NCBI GenBank assembly: GCA_018436855.1
Contig: JAHDKO010000015.1
Location: 1 to 64,000 of the forward strand
DNA length: 64,000 nt
Source: Deltaproteobacteria bacterium
GTDB taxonomy: Bacteria; Desulfobacterota; Desulfomonilia; UBA1062
Direction: 5' to 3'
Part shown: positions 8,179 through 16,386 of the stretch, in pieces
How the letters are laid out: each line of letters opens with the position of its first letter
Numbering within the stretch: position 1 is the first letter of the stretch
Translations under genes and position numbers: made by a program
Notes under the pieces: model-generated
What the model was told of the DNA's origin: nothing
Databases searched by the model: none
What the model saw: only the letters and a program-made list of their open reading frames with translations

Positions 8179-9627
8179 TTACCGGGGCTTGACGATGTTC
8201 AGGAAGAGGTTGACTCCTTCGGGCTCTTTCTCAATGTGCAGCGCGACATCTTCAGGCAGCCCCCGGGCCAGGTCTTTGAGCTCTTCCTCACTGCGATGGA
8301 TGAGGAACCATTCCGCGCCGTACTCCATCTTGAACCGCTGGGGGTTAAAGGGGCCGAAGTTGCCGATGACGAGGCAGCCTCCCGGGTTCAGGTCCCGGTA
8401 GAGCTCTCCGATAAGCCTGCTGGTGGCGTTGGCGGAAAGGTAGTCGCACAGGCCGGCCGAATAGATGAGGTCAGCGTTCGCGTAGCGGCTCGCCTCTTTC
8501 TTCCGGCCGAGAATGAGGTTTTTGATATTGTCCTGAACGAGGTCGATCCGGATGCCTGTGTGGTTTCCCGCGTGGGAAGACAGCCTCTGCCGGGCATCTG
8601 CAAGGGCGTGCGGGTCCTGGTCCATGGCTACCACATCGAGTTTGAAGGGATTCTTTATCTCTCCGGCGTGTTCCAGGAGATCCGCCAGCTCCATGCAAGG
8701 CCCGCAGGCGATGCTGACGACCTTGCCTGTGCGCCCTTCCTCCAGACCGGTATAGAGCGCGAGGATCTTTTTCAGGAGATATTCCCTCCGGTTGCGTACC
8801 GCCAGGGCTGCGGAACCCTCGCAGTCGACCTTGCTCATGACCTGGGAAAACACATCGTCGCCCTCGTAGCCGTTGCGGTAGATGATGTTCATCATCTCGT
8901 AATCGCCCGCATACCCCAGCGGCTTGGTGAATGCCCGGTTGAACAGCTTTGACGTCAGAAAGAACTCGTTGAGCGTCTTCTGGAAATATTCCCGGTGGAT
9001 GAAGTGTTGCTTGGAGTCGGAAAAGGCGGCCGTTATCCGGCTGAACTGGTCGCAGTATTTGAGGGTCACGTCATTGATGGCCTCGAAGGTCATGGTCCGC
9101 AGGGCTTCGATAAGCTCTGATCTGACGCGGTCTTCTTCCCGGGAGATCTTTTCTTCCTCCTCTTCCAGCTTTTTGCGGAAGTTGCTCAGGAGATAGTGGA
9201 GGTGCGAGGTGAGGTGCACGAACTCCTCGTTGAGGTTGTCTTCCACGGCCAGAGACTGGATGAAGTCGATGTACTCGTTCCTGAGCTTTTTTACCTTGTC
9301 GCCCCGGATAATGGTGGAAACATCCATGGGGTTTTCGAAGTGGCACCCGATCCGGGAGATCACCTTGCCGTCGAGGCAATCGTCCTGGATATGGACGATG
9401 GTGGCCGCACCGGAGTGCGCCTCTTTCTCGTAGGAGAAAAAACGGACCTCCAGGATATCTCCGATACGGAAGATCAGGCTTCCGTCTTCCAGAAGGAACG
9501 AGAGGCCTGTCCTGGAGAAATCCCTTACCGGGCAGGTACGCTCAACACCCTGAAAATCGTGGAACTGAACCGTCTTTCCCGGTTCGCGAAGGTCGGATAA
9601 ATAGCGGGTATCGCGCCTGAGCCTCAA
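8179..9627 (-). CDS. PilZ domain fused to a class I SAM methyltransferase-like domain
   Basis: 482 residues. The N-terminal PilZ domain has both halves of the c-di-GMP-binding signature: R4xxxR8 (RRDTR) and DFSRTG (D36xSxxG41). Residues 115-185 include a Glu-rich coiled coil (KLEEEEEKISREEDRVRSEL). The C-terminal third has a Rossmann methyltransferase look: VVSIACGPCMEL as motif I, a following acidic VVAMDQDPHAL, and DLIYSAGLCDYLS as the motif IV region. A class I fold is clear but the substrate is not. It starts 77 nt after mog and may share its transcript. I infer a methyltransferase-type effector responding to c-di-GMP. Confidence 0.8.
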   Translation of the reverse strand: MRLRRDTRYLSDLREPGKTVQFHDFQGVERTCPVRDFSRTGLSFLLEDGSLIFRIGDILEVRFFSYEKEAHSGAATIVHIQDDCLDGKVISRIGCHFENPMDVSTIIRGDKVKKLRNEYIDFIQSLAVEDNLNEEFVHLTSHLHYLLSNFRKKLEEEEEKISREEDRVRSELIEALRTMTFEAINDVTLKYCDQFSRITAAFSDSKQHFIHREYFQKTLNEFFLTSKLFNRAFTKPLGYAGDYEMMNIIYRNGYEGDDVFSQVMSKVDCEGSAALAVRNRREYLLKKILALYTGLEEGRTGKVVSIACGPCMELADLLEHAGEIKNPFKLDVVAMDQDPHALADARQRLSSHAGNHTGIRIDLVQDNIKNLILGRKKEASRYANADLIYSAGLCDYLSANATSRLIGELYRDLNPGGCLVIGNFGPFNPQRFKMEYGAEWFLIHRSEEELKDLARGLPEDVALHIEKEPEGVNLFLNIVKPR

Positions 9628-9704
9628 TCGCCTCCTCCTGCATATCGATTCGTATTACTACAGAATCGGCAAACAGGCCCGGCAGCTTTACATGATAACT
9701 GTTA

Positions 9705-10202
9705 TTACCGTGAAGGGGGGGCGCATTCGCTCATATCCCCGCCGATCTTGTCGATGGCGTGGGTAAGGGCGGGTGCAATGCTCTCCATGCAGTCCTTCAC
9801 GCCCGAGGGGCTTCCGGGGAGGTTGACGATGAGGGTCTTTTGCCGCACCCCGACTACGGCCCGGGAGATCATGGCATGCGGGGTTTTCTCCAGGCTCGCG
9901 CTGCGCATGACCTCTTCCATGCCGTACACGCGCTTGTCGATGACCGAAAGGGTTGCCTCGGGGGTGACATCCCGGGGAGACAGCCCCGTGCCCCCGGTCG
10001 TCACGATCAGATCGAGGCAGAGCTCGTCGGACCAGGAGATGAGCATGTCTCTGATGAGCTCTTCCTCGTCGGGGATGATCTCGTAGCGGTCGATGGAAAG
10101 CCCCAGGCCGGAGAGCATGTTTTTCAGGATCTCTCCGCTCCTGTCTTCCCGCTGTCCTCTCGACCCCTTGTCGCTTAAGGTAAGTACGCCTGCTCTCTTC
10201 AT
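9705..10202 (-). CDS. MoaB/Mog-family molybdenum cofactor protein
   Basis: 165 residues, single MogA/MoaB domain. VLTLSDKGSRG at the start, the TTGGTGLSPRDVTPEAT substrate loop and LPGSPSGVKDCM are the family hallmarks. Such proteins adenylylate molybdopterin before metal insertion (Mog) or play a less clear role (MoaB). ATG 10202 overlaps the preceding stop as ATGA. It is the last of three minus-strand genes led by the EF-G paralogue, an unexpected partnership. No other Mo-cofactor gene is in the window. Confidence 0.9.
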   Translation of the reverse strand: MKRAGVLTLSDKGSRGQREDRSGEILKNMLSGLGLSIDRYEIIPDEEELIRDMLISWSDELCLDLIVTTGGTGLSPRDVTPEATLSVIDKRVYGMEEVMRSASLEKTPHAMISRAVVGVRQKTLIVNLPGSPSGVKDCMESIAPALTHAIDKIGGDMSECAPPSR

Positions 10203-10633
10203 TTCTTCACCTGCTTGAGCCGCTGCTCGGCTACCACGGTAAGCGCCCTGGCGACGGACTTGGACTTCGCGAGCTGGGTGAGCTCGCGCACCTTCAGATA
10301 CGCGACCTGCCTGAGCGCCTCGGGCAGAGGGGTTTTGGGATTGTTGGCCAGGGCGACCCTGATCCGGTAGTTCTTGAGCCACTCGCGATTAATGGCGACG
10401 TGCTTGAGCACCTCTTCGTTGATCTGCCGGTTGCTTGCGATCATCAGCACCTCGCCCTCGGTGATCTTGGGCGACTGGATGACCGCAAGCTGAACCAGCT
10501 TGTTGGCATCCCGGATCAGGATGGAACGTGCTTCCTTGCTGCCCTTGCGCGCCAGATCCAGCCTCTCTGACACGCTCATGGCCTGTATGGTCTGGAACAA
10601 ATTTCTTGCTGCATCTGTTCCGTTATTTTCCAT
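10199..10633 (-). CDS. Conserved hypothetical protein with helical repeat-like sequence
   Basis: 144 residues, no signal peptide or membrane segment, strongly basic. The sequence is helical throughout (SVSERLDLARKGSKEARSIL, ANKLVQLAVIQSPKITEGEV, VALANNPKTPLPEALRQV), resembling the repeated helices of DUF2336/HEAT-like proteins. I do not recognise a function. It overlaps EF-G by 11 nt upstream and mog by 4 nt downstream, so all three should be co-translated. Confidence 0.75.
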   Translation of the reverse strand: MENNGTDAARNLFQTIQAMSVSERLDLARKGSKEARSILIRDANKLVQLAVIQSPKITEGEVLMIASNRQINEEVLKHVAINREWLKNYRIRVALANNPKTPLPEALRQVAYLKVRELTQLAKSKSVARALTVVAEQRLKQVKK

Positions 10634-12707
10634 CTCGTGCTGCCTTCACCTCTGCCACGAGCTTTTCCTGGATATTAAAGGGCACGGGCTCCATGTGGGA
10701 GAAGCTCATGGTGTAGGTGCCCCTGCCCGAGGTCATGGAGGTGAGGGTCGGCGCATAGGTGAGCACCTCGGCCAGGGGAACCTGTGCCTTGAGCTCCTGA
10801 TACTTGCCCCGGGCGTTCATGCCCTCGATCTTCCCCCTGCGGCTGTTGAGGTCGCCCATGACGTCGCCCATGCTCTCCTCCGGAATCACCACCGAGATGT
10901 TCATGATGGGCTCCAGCAGGATGGGGCGGCACTCTTCCATCGCCTTCTTGAAGGCGAGGGAACCGGCGATCTTGAAGGCCATTTCCGAAGAGTCCACCTC
11001 GTGGTACGAACCGAAGTCGAGCGTGACCTTCACGTCCACCACGGGGTTCCCGGTCAGCGGGCCATTCTGCATGGCCTCCAGCACGCCCTTTTCCACCGCG
11101 GGGATATACTGCCTGGGTATGACGCCCCCCACGATGGCGTTCACGAACTCGAAGCCCTGGCCGCGCTCCTGCGGCTCGACCTTGATCCAGCAGTCGCCGT
11201 ACTGGCCGTGGCCGCCGGTCTGCTTCTTGTGCTTGCCCTGAACCCTGCACGACCCGGTGATGGTCTCCTTGTAAGGCACCTTGGGCGTCTTGAGATCCAC
11301 TTCCACGCCGAAGCGCCTCTTCAGCCTGTCCACCGCGATCTCGATATGGAGCTGGCCCAGTCCGGAGAGGATGAACTCGCCGGTCTGCTCGTCGCGGTGC
11401 ACCTCGAGCACAGGGTCTTCGTCCATGAGCTTCTGCATGGCGGGCATGATCTTCTCCACATCCGCCTTGGTCTTGGGGTTGACGGCCATGCTCATGATGG
11501 TTTCCGGGAACTCGGGAGAGGACAGGTCATACTTCAGCGACTCGCTGAGCAGGGTGTCGCCCGTCTTGGTTTCCTTGAGCTTCGCGATGGCGAAAATGTC
11601 GCCGGGGCCCACTTCTTCCAGCGGCTTCTGGTTTTTCCCCTCGAGCTGCAGGAGCGTACCGATCCGCTCCTTGACATCCCTGGAGGAGTTGAAGGCCGAG
11701 GAGTCGGGCGTCAATGTTCCGGAATAGCAGCGGATGATGCTCAGTGTGCCGGTGTACGGGTCGCTCATGGTCTTGAATACATACCCGCAGAACATCTCGT
11801 CCTCGGATGCCTTGATCTCCCGCGTTTCTCCCTCTTTGTTCCTGAGCTCGGGGAGCTTTCGCTGCTGGGGGGAGATGCCGGAGGAATTTATGAAGTCCAT
11901 CAGAGGCTGCACGCCCATGTTCAAGGTCGCGGAGCCCGCGAACACCGGCAGGAAGGTGCCCTGGGCAAGCCCCGAAGAAAGGGCCGTGGCGAGCTCGTCC
12001 GCTGTCAGCTCCCCGCCTTCGAGATATTTCTCCATCAGGGCGTCGTCCACTTCGGCCAGGTCTTCAACCACCCTGCCGTAGATCTCCTCGACCGTGTCCT
12101 TCATGTCGGCGGGAACATCGGATTCGGAAAATTTTCCCGAACCGTCTTTTTCATAGAGATATGCCTTTTTCTTCAGAATGTCCACGACACCGGCGAACTT
12201 CTCCTCGGCACCGATGGGCAGCGTGAGGACCAGGGGTTTGATCTCGAACACCTCGGAGATGTCGGCAAGCACCTGGTCGAAATCGGCCCGCTCGCGGTCC
12301 ATCTTGTTGATGAAGCAGATGCGTGCGATCTCTTCCTTGCCGGCGAGGCCCCACAAATTTTCGGAGTGCGGCTTGATGGAGTCGATCGCATCGATGACAA
12401 AGAGGGCGTTGTCCGCCGACTTCAGCCCGAGGATGGCCTCGGAGGTGAAATTCGGGTCGCCCGGGGTATCCACGATGATGGTTCCGGAATTTTTCCATTT
12501 ATAGGTGTGGAGTGCGCTGAATATGGATGACTGCCGCTTTTGCTCCTCGGGTTCGAAGTCAAGCACGGAATTGCCCTCGAGCACCTTCCCCAGCCGTGTC
12601 GTTGTCTTTGCATTGAACAGGAGCGCCTCACCCAGGGATGTCTTGCCGGCTCCCGAGTGAGATAGAATGACTATGTCTCTCAGATTCTCCGTACGATATC
12701 TCCTCAT
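10623..12707 (-). CDS. Elongation factor G paralogue (EF-G-like GTPase)
   Basis: 694 residues with the five-domain EF-G layout. The P-loop is SHSGAGKTS (16-24) instead of the GHIDxGKTT of canonical EF-G, G3 is DTPGD (80-84) and G4 NKMD (134-137); domain IV contains GGHGQYGDCWIKVEP and the C-terminal domain SFSHMEPVP. The altered P-loop and the DFEPEEQKRQSSI switch segment (canonical enzymes have DWMEQERERGITI) place it in the EF-G2-type group. Some members of that group act in ribosome recycling or have no defined role. It is not in a str operon (no rpsL, rpsG, tuf nearby), supporting a secondary copy. Confidence 0.9.
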   Translation of the reverse strand: MRRYRTENLRDIVILSHSGAGKTSLGEALLFNAKTTTRLGKVLEGNSVLDFEPEEQKRQSSIFSALHTYKWKNSGTIIVDTPGDPNFTSEAILGLKSADNALFVIDAIDSIKPHSENLWGLAGKEEIARICFINKMDRERADFDQVLADISEVFEIKPLVLTLPIGAEEKFAGVVDILKKKAYLYEKDGSGKFSESDVPADMKDTVEEIYGRVVEDLAEVDDALMEKYLEGGELTADELATALSSGLAQGTFLPVFAGSATLNMGVQPLMDFINSSGISPQQRKLPELRNKEGETREIKASEDEMFCGYVFKTMSDPYTGTLSIIRCYSGTLTPDSSAFNSSRDVKERIGTLLQLEGKNQKPLEEVGPGDIFAIAKLKETKTGDTLLSESLKYDLSSPEFPETIMSMAVNPKTKADVEKIMPAMQKLMDEDPVLEVHRDEQTGEFILSGLGQLHIEIAVDRLKRRFGVEVDLKTPKVPYKETITGSCRVQGKHKKQTGGHGQYGDCWIKVEPQERGQGFEFVNAIVGGVIPRQYIPAVEKGVLEAMQNGPLTGNPVVDVKVTLDFGSYHEVDSSEMAFKIAGSLAFKKAMEECRPILLEPIMNISVVIPEESMGDVMGDLNSRRGKIEGMNARGKYQELKAQVPLAEVLTYAPTLTSMTSGRGTYTMSFSHMEPVPFNIQEKLVAEVKAARDGK

Positions 12708-13004
12708 CTGTTCTCCCTTCCGTAACCGGTATCTTTAGATCATAGGCTATTATCTGAAAAGGAGGGATCAAGTCAAGCCATTGCTGTTCGGGCGAGGGTG
12801 CGGGAATTTCCCGGTATGTCCCTGTCGGGAAGCCAAATCTTCAGGTCGATTTTGCTTGAAAGATCGTCCAGGAAAAACGACTTTTCCCGGGCCGGGACGA
12901 GGGAGCACGCCTGAGTCCGGGGAAAAACAGCGAGAAGCTGATACACGCGGGAGATGAATCGCACCCGGAGGACATCGTGGTTGCCCGGAGACTTTGCTTG
13001 ATAT

Positions 13005-13952
13005 ATGAAAAGAAATATGTGGGCAGACATTGTCGGACACGAAGACCTGATCGAGATACTGCGCGGGTTTGTACAGACCGGCAGGCTCCCGCACGCGCTC
13101 CTGTTCTCCGGGCCGGCGGGCGTGGGAAAGACCATGGTCGCGCGGGAGTTTTTCAAGGCGGTCAACTGCCTTGAGAGGACGGGAGACCCCTGCGATGCCT
13201 GCAGATCGTGCCTGAAGGCGCGCAGCCATTCCCATCCCGATTATCTCACGGTGACGCCGGTAAACGGGCGCATCCTGGTCGATGGTATCCGGGGCATCAT
13301 CTCCGAGGTGAGCCTCAAGCCTTTTGAGGCCCGCACCCGGTTCGTCGTGATCGAGCCTGCGGAGCAGATGAACAAGGCGAGCGCCAACGCCCTTCTCAAA
13401 ACCCTCGAAGAGCCGCCGGACGCAACGCTGATCATCCTGGTGAGCCATAACCCCTCGCTCCTGCTCCCCACCATCGTCTCGCGCTGCCGGGTCCTTCGTT
13501 TCGCCCCGCTCGATGCCGCAGCCTGTATGAAAGGCCCCATGGACCAGACCTTTCTGCGGCTCACCTCAGGCACCTTGGGCGGGCTCAAGGATTTCGACCA
13601 GGACCTCGTGCTCCGGATCCGCGCGGAAATCCTCCAGGCCTTGCGTCAAGGCGATCCGGTTCACCTGGCGAAGAAGTACTTCCCGTCGCAGGAAAAGGGT
13701 GCCGACATCCTGCCCGTGGTGGTGCTCCTGGCCGAGTCCCTGATCCGGGACCTGCTCGTCCTTGCGGGCGGCGGCGACTCCGTGATCAATGAAGAGCTGA
13801 AGGGATTCTCCTTACGGGGAATAGACCTTCTGGAACTCGAGGATGCGGCCACCTGTCTGCGCGGCATCCGCAGGGGTACAAACGAGAATATCAGACTCTC
13901 CAACGCCGTGGGCGAGCTCTTCATGAGGTTGCAGCAGATAGCGTGCGCATAG
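13005..13952 (+). CDS. holB: DNA polymerase III delta' subunit
   Basis: 315 residues. AAA+ clamp-loader subunit: Walker A GPAGVGKT (36-43), four zinc-binding cysteines C54, C63, C66, C69 (the zinc module of delta' and gamma), and the sensor/SRC segment TIVSRCRVLRFAPL; NKASANALLKTLEEPP is nearly invariant in the family. It helps load the sliding clamp at the replication fork. Start ATG 13005 with an alternative ATG four codons later; neither has a strong Shine-Dalgarno. Stands alone on the plus strand, divergent from EF-G. Confidence 0.95.
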   Translation: MKRNMWADIVGHEDLIEILRGFVQTGRLPHALLFSGPAGVGKTMVAREFFKAVNCLERTGDPCDACRSCLKARSHSHPDYLTVTPVNGRILVDGIRGIISEVSLKPFEARTRFVVIEPAEQMNKASANALLKTLEEPPDATLIILVSHNPSLLLPTIVSRCRVLRFAPLDAAACMKGPMDQTFLRLTSGTLGGLKDFDQDLVLRIRAEILQALRQGDPVHLAKKYFPSQEKGADILPVVVLLAESLIRDLLVLAGGGDSVINEELKGFSLRGIDLLELEDAATCLRGIRRGTNENIRLSNAVGELFMRLQQIACA

Positions 13953-14236
13953 CTTGCGAGTGCGGGCTGCATGGGGAGCCCAACAGAACCTTGAAGGAGC
14001 ACCTTCCCCGCCCATGCAGAGAGGCAAGGCCCAAGGCTTGAGCCACAGATCGTATATGCGAGCATGCCTGGCTTGAGCGCAAGAGGGGAGCATACATCCA
14101 GGCGGGCTCATGAGGTATTGGTCCAGCTATTGTGAACCCGTCCCCGATTTAACTGAAAAGAAAAACTCCTTTCTTCGATATAGAGGACATGATATAATTT
14201 AATTTTTCATGATCTGATCTGGTAAGGGGGGCGGCC

Positions 14237-15136
14237 ATGATCAAGGGCATGATCAGGAATTATTTCCTCGAAAGGTATGCCGGCTCGTCGTTCGTCATCC
14301 GGCAGAAGGCCGCTGTCCTGCTCTGGTCGCATCTTATCCTGCTTCCGGTAATGGTGCTCTATTTCATCATCAATATCCTGAGAAACAACCCGCGTGAGCT
14401 GACAGGCATCTTCATCATCGACCTGATCTTTATCGTCACCCTCATCTGCGGGGTTGTGCTTATCAGGAAAGGGAATTACCGCGCGGTGGTGACCGTCAGT
14501 ATAGCGGTGGTTACCATCCTTACCATCATGGGCAATCTGGTCAAGGTGTTCGTTCAGATCGAAACGGGCGCGAACAGCTTCAGCGTTCTGATGCTCGCCG
14601 TCATTGTCTACGCGGCCATGTTCGGCACGCGCCGTGTGCTTGCAATTGTATCGATCATCTTTCTCGCCCTGACAATCTCCCTCTACATCTTTGCCCTGAA
14701 CCATGCCCAGCCCGAGGTTCATTTTTATCTCCTGTCCGCAACCCTCAACAACATCATCGTGATCGTCATGGTTTTCTGCCTCTCGTATCAGAACGGCATC
14801 ATCACCGACGGCGCCCTGAGCATCACGCAGCAGGAGCTGGAAAAGAACGCGGAGCTCAATCAGACCCTGGAACAGAAGGTCGAGGAGAGAACAGCGGAGC
14901 TGAAGGAATCCATGGCCCGTGTAAAGGTCTTAAGCGGCCTTCTGCCCATCTGCGCCTCGTGCAAAAAGATCCGGGACGACCAGGGTTACTGGAAGCGAAT
15001 CGAGTCGTATATTCATGAGCATTCAGAGGCACAGTTCAGCCACGGAATCTGCCCTGAATGCGCGAAAAAGATTTATCCCGAGGAGTATGCAGAGCTGTTT
15101 CCCGAGAAAGTCGATGGCAAAAAAGAGGATCCGTGA
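14237..15136 (+). CDS. Six-TM membrane protein with coiled coil and C-terminal cysteine module
   Basis: 299 residues. Six hydrophobic helices occupy residues 30-195, followed by a coiled coil (SITQQELEKNAELNQTLEQK... to about 230) and a C-terminal module beginning LLPICASCKKIRDDQGYW and ending HGICPECAKKIYPE. The two CxxC pairs look like a small zinc-binding module; the same tail is found at the end of many deltaproteobacterial PAS/GAF sensor proteins and response regulators. There is no kinase, cyclase or other output domain. Start ATG 14237 follows AAGGGGGGCGG. I infer a sensory membrane protein of unknown output. Confidence 0.75.
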   Translation: MIKGMIRNYFLERYAGSSFVIRQKAAVLLWSHLILLPVMVLYFIINILRNNPRELTGIFIIDLIFIVTLICGVVLIRKGNYRAVVTVSIAVVTILTIMGNLVKVFVQIETGANSFSVLMLAVIVYAAMFGTRRVLAIVSIIFLALTISLYIFALNHAQPEVHFYLLSATLNNIIVIVMVFCLSYQNGIITDGALSITQQELEKNAELNQTLEQKVEERTAELKESMARVKVLSGLLPICASCKKIRDDQGYWKRIESYIHEHSEAQFSHGICPECAKKIYPEEYAELFPEKVDGKKEDP

Positions 15137-15275
15137 TCAGAAGAGCCACGGGAGTATTGGAGCGCTTGCCTTGGAACGGTCTGCGCCGTGGATTCGAAAT
15201 TGTCAGTGTCATATGGGGAAGTGTAGTTCTGTGAAGGTAACAGAAAGTGGTGATTGTAAGTTGGGATGAACCACT

Positions 15276-15344
15276 ATGAAACAGCTATTTATCATGGCGT
15301 GCTTAGCCATCTTGTGTTCAGGTGAGAGGGGGGGACATCCTTAA
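15276..15344 (+). pseudogene. Truncated 5' end of a signal-peptide gene
   Basis: An ATG at 15276 opens a frame reading MKQLFIMACLAILCSG, a plausible lipoprotein-type signal peptide, and then passes into the GAGGGGGGGACATCC sequence that precedes the RAYT remnant and stops at 15344. A GGGATG precedes it at ribosome-binding distance. The likely reading is that insertion of the RAYT element cut a small exported-protein gene after about 16 codons; a chance open frame is possible. Confidence 0.4.
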
Positions 15345-15353
15345 CTTATTAAC

Positions 15354-15381
15354 TTGACGAGTTGTGGAGATTCTATAAAAT
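15354..15381 (+). promoter_or_regulatory. Putative promoter of the RAYT remnant
   Basis: TTGACG (15354-15359), 16-nt spacer, TAAAAT (15376-15381), 10 nt before the remnant's ATG. Moderate match. Confidence 0.4.
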
Positions 15382-15390
15382 ACACGAGTC

Positions 15391-15524
15391 ATGCCCAGGC
15401 AGTCGCGTATAGATATGTCCGGTGCTTTGCTCACATCATTGGAAGAGGAGTTGAGCGCAGAAAGATTTTCGATGATGGTGAAGACCGGAGACGTTTTTTA
15501 GAACGATTGGGGAAGCATCTGTAG
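15391..15524 (+). pseudogene. REP-associated tyrosine transposase (RAYT) remnant, frameshifted and truncated
   Basis: The ATG at 15391 reads MPRQSRIDMSGAL, the standard RAYT (TnpA_REP, IS200-like Y1) N-terminus. One base is missing at about 15431: restoring an A in GCTTTGC(A)TCACATCATT gives HHIIGRGVERRKIFDD, containing the HxH-type HHII metal-binding segment, and continues GEDRRRFLERLGKHL to a stop at 15522. Everything after residue ~45, including the catalytic tyrosine region, is gone. The gene is dead. It is the obvious candidate source or relative for the REP-like palindromes at 4.9 and 42.05 kb. Confidence 0.85.
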
Positions 15525-15618
15525 AATAAACTCGAATTTCTCTATCCTCCAGGTAACAAAAAATAATTGGATCGCTCAGTGCTTCTCTCTACAGATTTAT
15601 TTCGCCTGATTGGAGGAG

Positions 15619-16386
15619 CTATTCCCCCTGCCCGTCCAATGGGACCACCAGGGGGATGCTGCCCACGTGGTGAATCTCCACCCGCACCCCATAGACCGCC
15701 TCCACGGTTTCGGCGGTCACGTCCCTGCTCCCGCAGACCGCAAAGACCATGCCGTCTTTGAGGAAGAGGATCTTGTGGGCGTGACGCAGCGCTGAGTTGA
15801 TGTCGTGCGCGGTCATGACCGCGGCGATCCGGTGGGAGCAGACCACACGCCGGATCAGCGAGAGGATCTCGATCTGGTTTTTCAGGTCGAGGCTGCTGGT
15901 GGGCTCGTCCAGCAGCAGGAGGGAGGGCTCCTGGACCAGTGCACGGGCGATGTTCACCTTCTGGAACTCGCCCCCGCTGAGCTGGTCGATGTACCTGAGC
16001 GCGAGGCTGTCGAGCCCCAGGCGCTTGAGCGCGGCATCCACCACCATGAGGTCGCGCTCAGAGACCTTCCAGCGGATATGCGGCCTGCGGCCCATGAGCA
16101 CTGCGTCGAATACGGTGAGCCGCGCAGGCTCGCTCTGCTGTGCCACATACCCGACCTTGCGGGCGATGTCCGAGGGGGCGAGCCGCAGCACCTCGTGCCC
16201 CTCGACGAGCACGGACCCGGTTTCCGGACGCAGCATGGCGTTGATGCACTTGAGCAGGGTGGTCTTGCCAGCACCGTTCGGCCCGAGGATGGCCAGCACC
16301 TCGCCCGGGCTTACGCTGAACCGGACGTCGCGAAGCACACCGATGCTGCCGTAGGAAAAGGAGACATTGTTGATCTCCAGGATCAT
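15619..16386 (-). CDS. ABC transporter ATPase (FecE/BtuD-type metal or corrinoid uptake)
   Basis: 255 residues. Walker A GPNGAGKTT (35-43), signature LSGGEFQK, Walker B LLLLDEPTSSLD and switch histidine in MTAHDINSAL are all present. The domain resembles FecE/BtuD/HmuV, which power uptake of iron-siderophores, heme or vitamin B12. It overlaps the permease by 4 nt (ATGA at 16386/16383), fixing its start at 16386. Last gene of a binding protein-permease-ATPase operon. Confidence 0.93.
   Translation of the reverse strand: MILEINNVSFSYGSIGVLRDVRFSVSPGEVLAILGPNGAGKTTLLKCINAMLRPETGSVLVEGHEVLRLAPSDIARKVGYVAQQSEPARLTVFDAVLMGRRPHIRWKVSERDLMVVDAALKRLGLDSLALRYIDQLSGGEFQKVNIARALVQEPSLLLLDEPTSSLDLKNQIEILSLIRRVVCSHRIAAVMTAHDINSALRHAHKILFLKDGMVFAVCGSRDVTAETVEAVYGVRVEIHHVGSIPLVVPLDGQGE

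Noticed and set aside
12773-13030. Minus-strand frame of 85 codons between EF-G and holB
   Set aside because: It overlaps the start of holB, has no ribosome-binding signal, matches no family and its codon use is unlike neighbouring genes.
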